Source: Mesorhizobium sp. M8A.F.Ca.ET.218.01.1.1
GTDB taxonomy: Bacteria > Pseudomonadota > Alphaproteobacteria > Rhizobiales > Rhizobiaceae
Reading direction: 5' to 3'
DNA: 64,000 nucleotides
Assembly: GCF_004791165.1 (NCBI RefSeq)
Contig: NZ_SRUZ01000001.1
Coordinates: 664,382 to 728,381 of the forward strand
This document shows, piece by piece, positions 61,387-64,000 of the stretch; the first letter of the stretch is position 1, and each line of letters opens with the position of its first letter. The notes below the pieces were generated by a model. That model worked only from the letters and a program-made list of their open reading frames with translations, ran no database searches and had not been told where the DNA came from. A program made the translations under genes and the position numbers.

Positions 61387-62336
61387 ATGCCCGCCCTTCC
61401 TTCATCACAGGAGAGGGCCTCATTGTCGGAGGCGATGCCGAGATAGGCATCGATGACGCGCTGGTCGTTGCGGACCTCTTCGGGGGTGCCGTCAGCGATC
61501 TTGCGGCCATAGTCCAGAACGGCGATACGGTCGGACAGGCCCATGACGACGCCGACATCATGCTCGATCAGGACGACCGTGGTGGCAAAGCGGTCGCGCG
61601 CGGCGCGGACGAAATCAGCCATTTCGCTTTTCTCACTCGCTGTCATGCCGGCCATCGGTTCGTCGAGCAGCAGCAGGCGCGGTTCCGCCACCAGCGCCCG
61701 GGCGAGTTCGACCCGTTTCTGCAATCCATAGGGCAGCGTGCCGGCAAGACGATCGCGAACGGCGGCGAGGTCGAGAAATTCCAGGATCTGGGCGGAGCGG
61801 CTCAAGGCGTCGCGCCGCTCGCCGCGCGAGCGGCCGATGCCGAGCACCTGGCCGGCGAAGTTGGAACGGACCTTGTAGGCGAGGCCGGAGGCAACATTGT
61901 CGAGGACGCTGAGCCCTTTGAACAGAGCGAGGTTCTGGAAGGTCCTGGCGACGCCGAGATGCGCCAGCCGCTGCGTCGGCACCTGGGTATAGCCGACGCC
62001 GGCGAGCCGGACCTGGCCACGATCTGGGCGGTAGACGCCGCTAATGACGTTGATCAGCGAGCTCTTGCCGGCGCCGTTCGGGCCGATGATGGCGCGGATT
62101 TCACCTGATCGAACCGATAGGTCGATATCGGCCAGCGCGACGACACCGCCGAACGACAGGGCGATGCCCTGAAGCGACAGCAGCGGAGCAGTTGCATTGG
62201 CAGTAGATCCGGCCGCCCCAGCGTCGCCTTCGGACAACTGTGCAGGCTGGAGCACGGAGGGCAGGCCGCGCGCAAAGACTTCCGGCGCGTAGACCGAGGC
62301 TTCCATCGCTCCTAAGGCATAGCTGGGCAACGGCAT
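61383..62336 (-). CDS. Branched-chain-type ABC transporter ATPase, LivG-like
   Basis: A protein of about 317 residues. After an unusual N-terminal stretch of some 50 residues with no clear fold, LSLQGIALSFGGVVALADIDLSV begins the ATPase. Walker A is IIGPNGAGKSSLINVI, the signature LPYGLQKRVELARALV, and Walker B LLLLDEPMAGMTA. ATG 62336 has GAGG upstream; ATG 62306 would shorten the extension. It lies second in the operon after sfnG. Confidence 0.87.
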   Translation of the reverse strand: MPLPSYALGAMEASVYAPEVFARGLPSVLQPAQLSEGDAGAAGSTANATAPLLSLQGIALSFGGVVALADIDLSVRSGEIRAIIGPNGAGKSSLINVISGVYRPDRGQVRLAGVGYTQVPTQRLAHLGVARTFQNLALFKGLSVLDNVASGLAYKVRSNFAGQVLGIGRSRGERRDALSRSAQILEFLDLAAVRDRLAGTLPYGLQKRVELARALVAEPRLLLLDEPMAGMTASEKSEMADFVRAARDRFATTVVLIEHDVGVVMGLSDRIAVLDYGRKIADGTPEEVRNDQRVIDAYLGIASDNEALSCDEGRAGI

Positions 62337-62415
62337 TCCAATCGTCCTCGATTTCGCCCGCAGGCGCACGAATTCTCGATGCCGCCCGAAAGATCGAGCG
62401 CGCTTGAAAACCTGT

Positions 62416-62438
62416 GCTGGCCGGGCTGCCCGGCCAGC
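62416..62438 (-). promoter_or_regulatory. Strong hairpin between sfnG and the livG-like gene
   Basis: GCTGGCCGGG (62416-62425) and CCCGGCCAGC (62429-62438) are exact complements with a 3-base loop. In the direction of the operon no T-run follows, so it is more likely an mRNA processing or stability element than a full terminator. Confidence 0.5.
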
Positions 62439-62453
62439 TTTTGGGGGAGATGA

Positions 62454-63557
62454 CTATTCCGCTGCCAGCGACGCTGCCTGCTCGGCGTTTTCCAGCTCGC
62501 GAACGAGCGGAATGACGTGCTTGCCGAAATACTCGACCTCCTCCTGGAAGTGCAGGAAGCCGAGCAGGATGAGATCGGCGCCGGCGCGCTTCAGGTCGAC
62601 GATGCGCTCGGCGACCTGCCTCGGCGTGCCGATCAGGTTCGAACGAAAACCGTCATTGTACTGGACCAGATCGTCGAAGGAGGATTTTGCCCAGTTGCCC
62701 TCGCCTTCCGGCGAGGCCTTGCCGGCATTCTTGACCTCGTGGCCGAAGGCGTTGACAGCCTCGGGGTTAGCCTTGGCGATAATTTCGGCGAGCACCGCCT
62801 TGGCCTCGTCCTCGGTCTCGCGGACGATGGCGAAGGCGTTGACGCCGACCTTGACGGAATGATTGCTGGCCTGTGCCTTGGTCTTGAGATCATCGACCTG
62901 CTTGGCGATTTCGGCCGGCGAGTTGCCGTTGGTGAAGTACCAGTCCGAAACACGCGATGCCATGTCGCGGGCGGCGCGCGAGGAACCGCCCTGGAAGATT
63001 TCGGGCAGGGGCTGCGGCGGCTTCGGCTTCAGGGAGTATTCGTTGAAGCGGTAGAAATCACCCCGGAAGGTGAAGCTGTCCTGCGTCCATATTCCGCGCA
63101 GCGCGCGGATGAATTCCTCCGAGCGGCGATAGCGCTCGTCATGGTCGAGCCAGTGTTCGCCGATGGCGTGGAATTCGCCACGGAACCAGCCGGAGACGAG
63201 GTTGATGGCGACACGGCCATTGGTCAGATAGCTGATGGTGGCAAGCTGCTTGGCCGCCAGCGCCGGGTTCCAGGGGCCAGGCAGGATCGCGGCGATGACT
63301 TTCAGCGTGGTGGTGGCCGCCAGCAGATCATGGCTGAACGCGACCGATTCATGCTGCTCGTCGGCACCGTAGCCGGCGGTGAAACGGATCTGGCTCAGCG
63401 CGTAGTCGAAGCCCGCCTTTTCGGCGATCTGGGCCAGCTTGCGGTTGTACTCGGCCGAATGGTTGGTGCGCTGCTCGATGTTGGAAATCACCAGGCCGCC
63501 CGAAACATTGGGCACCCAATAGGCGAATTTGACCGCGTCGGTTCCTGCATGTGCCAT
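62454..63557 (-). CDS. sfnG: Dimethylsulfone monooxygenase, SfnG-like
   Basis: A 367-residue FMNH2-dependent monooxygenase of the luciferase-like family. FAYWVPNVSGGLVISNIEQRT is the SfnG N-terminus; FTAGYGADEQHESVAFSHDLLAATTTLKVIAAILPGPWNP and NLVSGWFRGEFHAIGEHWLDHDERYRRSEEFI are conserved. It converts dimethylsulfone to methanesulfinate and needs a separate flavin reductase, not present in the window. ATG 63557 has GGGAG upstream. It is the first gene of the seven-gene sulfur operon, after an A+T-rich promoter region. Confidence 0.9.
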   Translation of the reverse strand: MAHAGTDAVKFAYWVPNVSGGLVISNIEQRTNHSAEYNRKLAQIAEKAGFDYALSQIRFTAGYGADEQHESVAFSHDLLAATTTLKVIAAILPGPWNPALAAKQLATISYLTNGRVAINLVSGWFRGEFHAIGEHWLDHDERYRRSEEFIRALRGIWTQDSFTFRGDFYRFNEYSLKPKPPQPLPEIFQGGSSRAARDMASRVSDWYFTNGNSPAEIAKQVDDLKTKAQASNHSVKVGVNAFAIVRETEDEAKAVLAEIIAKANPEAVNAFGHEVKNAGKASPEGEGNWAKSSFDDLVQYNDGFRSNLIGTPRQVAERIVDLKRAGADLILLGFLHFQEEVEYFGKHVIPLVRELENAEQAASLAAE

Positions 63558-63725
63558 GAACTGTCTCCCATTCCAGGCCGTGTCGTTGATCGGTCCGGCG
63601 CGTAGCCGGGTTTCTTCAATATTTATTATGTTTATGGAATTTATATACAAAGAAGGATTTTCCGTTTTTGGAGCCCTTGCGGGACGGAAATACCAATTTT
63701 CGCCGGCCGGGCCGGCTTGCGCTTG
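63558..63725. other. Promoter region of the sulfur operon
   Basis: A+T-rich around 63615-63670. This is a likely place for binding of a sulfur-starvation LysR-type regulator (CysB/Cbl class) and for the sfnG promoter, but I could not define a site. Confidence 0.35.
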
Positions 63726-64000
63726 TCAGCGCGCGACCGCAACGCTCCCGGCATTGGCGCCAACCGGCTCGGCTGAGGGGAGCGTGTCGAACAACCCAGT
63801 GATTTCGGCCGCGACCCTTTGTGCATGACGAGCGACCTCCGGCAGGCCCATGAGTTCGCCAAACGTGCCCCGCGCCAACGGACCGGCGACGAAAAGCCCG
63901 GCAACCGGCTTGGCATCGCTGCCGATCGCAAGGCTATCGAGGCTGGTCTCGATACCGAGCCCGTATGTGTCGGCCCTGATCAGCCCGGCCTCAGTCAGCG
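63726..64000 (-). CDS. FAD/NAD(P)-binding protein, C-terminal part (5' end outside window)
   Basis: The last 91 codons of a minus-strand gene. LTEAGLIRADTYGLGIETSLDS is followed by KPVAGLFVAGPLARGTFGELMGLPEVARHAQRVAAEITGLF, a typical end of FAD/NAD(P)-binding proteins in which VAGPLARGTFGELMG closes the FAD site. The frame is open to the window edge. The function cannot be set from this part; it lies upstream of sfnG in the same direction with an A+T-rich gap between. Confidence 0.65.
   Translation of the reverse strand, partial: LTEAGLIRADTYGLGIETSLDSLAIGSDAKPVAGLFVAGPLARGTFGELMGLPEVARHAQRVAAEITGLFDTLPSAEPVGANAGSVAVAR

Noticed and set aside
1..64000. CRISPR arrays, rRNA, tRNA and insertion sequences
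   Set aside because: I saw no regularly spaced repeats, no rRNA-like or tRNA-like stretches and no transposase frames with terminal inverted repeats. A dedicated scan (tRNAscan-SE, Infernal, ISfinder) would settle it.

Overview
The window looks like a chromosomal segment of a Mesorhizobium-type alphaproteobacterium (Rhizobiales). It is GC-rich, it carries succinoglycan-type exo genes in rhizobial order (exoLAMONP, and exoX divergent from exoYF), it has rhizobial-style catabolic operons, and it contains an extragenic palindromic repeat of the kind common in Mesorhizobium. I saw no rRNA, tRNA, CRISPR array or intact insertion sequence. Organism assignment is by gene content and recall only.

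Layout. 1-902: end of dhaK. 973-3721: a small satellite module of lasso-peptide-type tailoring genes (nucleotidyltransferase, HPr-kinase-like protein, B2 transglutaminase-like protein, PqqD-like B1) with no precursor or cyclase. 4.5-6.4 kb: prpE. 6.5-26 kb: the main exopolysaccharide (EPS) block, with an acyltransferase, exoP-exoN-exoO-exoM-exoA-exoL on the minus strand, an exoT-like flippase, a phosphoribosyltransferase/HAD-like fusion, a GT4, a GMC oxidoreductase pair, ugd, an exoK-like GH16 hydrolase, a coiled-coil protein, a GT2 and a second nucleotidyltransferase. 27.0-32.9 kb: a complete lasso-peptide operon, precursor-B1-B2-C-kinase-ABC exporter, whose 50-codon precursor is easy to miss. 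32.9-37.4 kb: exoX, exoY, exoF, exoQ. 37.7-47.1 kb: SDR, glucoamylase-like hydrolase, a mercuric-reductase-like flavoprotein lacking one redox cysteine, an isolated primase-polymerase-domain protein, and three sugar-transfer proteins, two of them fusions. 47.2-55.2 kb: DUF1349 protein, aldehyde dehydrogenase, TetR regulator and a sarcosine oxidase operon (soxB frameshifted, soxD, soxA, soxG). 55.2-63.6 kb: a membrane protein, then a seven-gene organosulfur operon (sfnG, a five-component Liv-type ABC transporter, sfnB). The window ends inside a probable flavoprotein gene.

How it fits together. ExoY would start an undecaprenyl-linked sugar chain; ExoA/L/M/O and accessory transferases would extend it; the acyltransferase would decorate it; ExoT, ExoQ, ExoP and ExoF would flip, polymerise and export it; ExoK would trim it; ExoN and Ugd would supply nucleotide sugars; ExoX would restrain ExoY.

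The most interesting part is the lasso-peptide operon inside this EPS locus. The precursor has a Y-x2-P-x-L-x3-G leader, Thr at -2, a predicted nine-residue Gly1-Asp9 ring and a C-terminal Ser. It sits with two HPr-kinase-like genes and two nucleotidyltransferases, the enzyme types known to phosphorylate and then glycosylate the C-terminal Ser of some lasso peptides. A recurrent TTGC/GCAA-type box lies about 40-95 bp upstream of the start codons of the lasso precursor, a nucleotidyltransferase gene, exoY, exoL, exoT, exoQ and the acyltransferase. This suggests that the peptide and the EPS are under one regulator.
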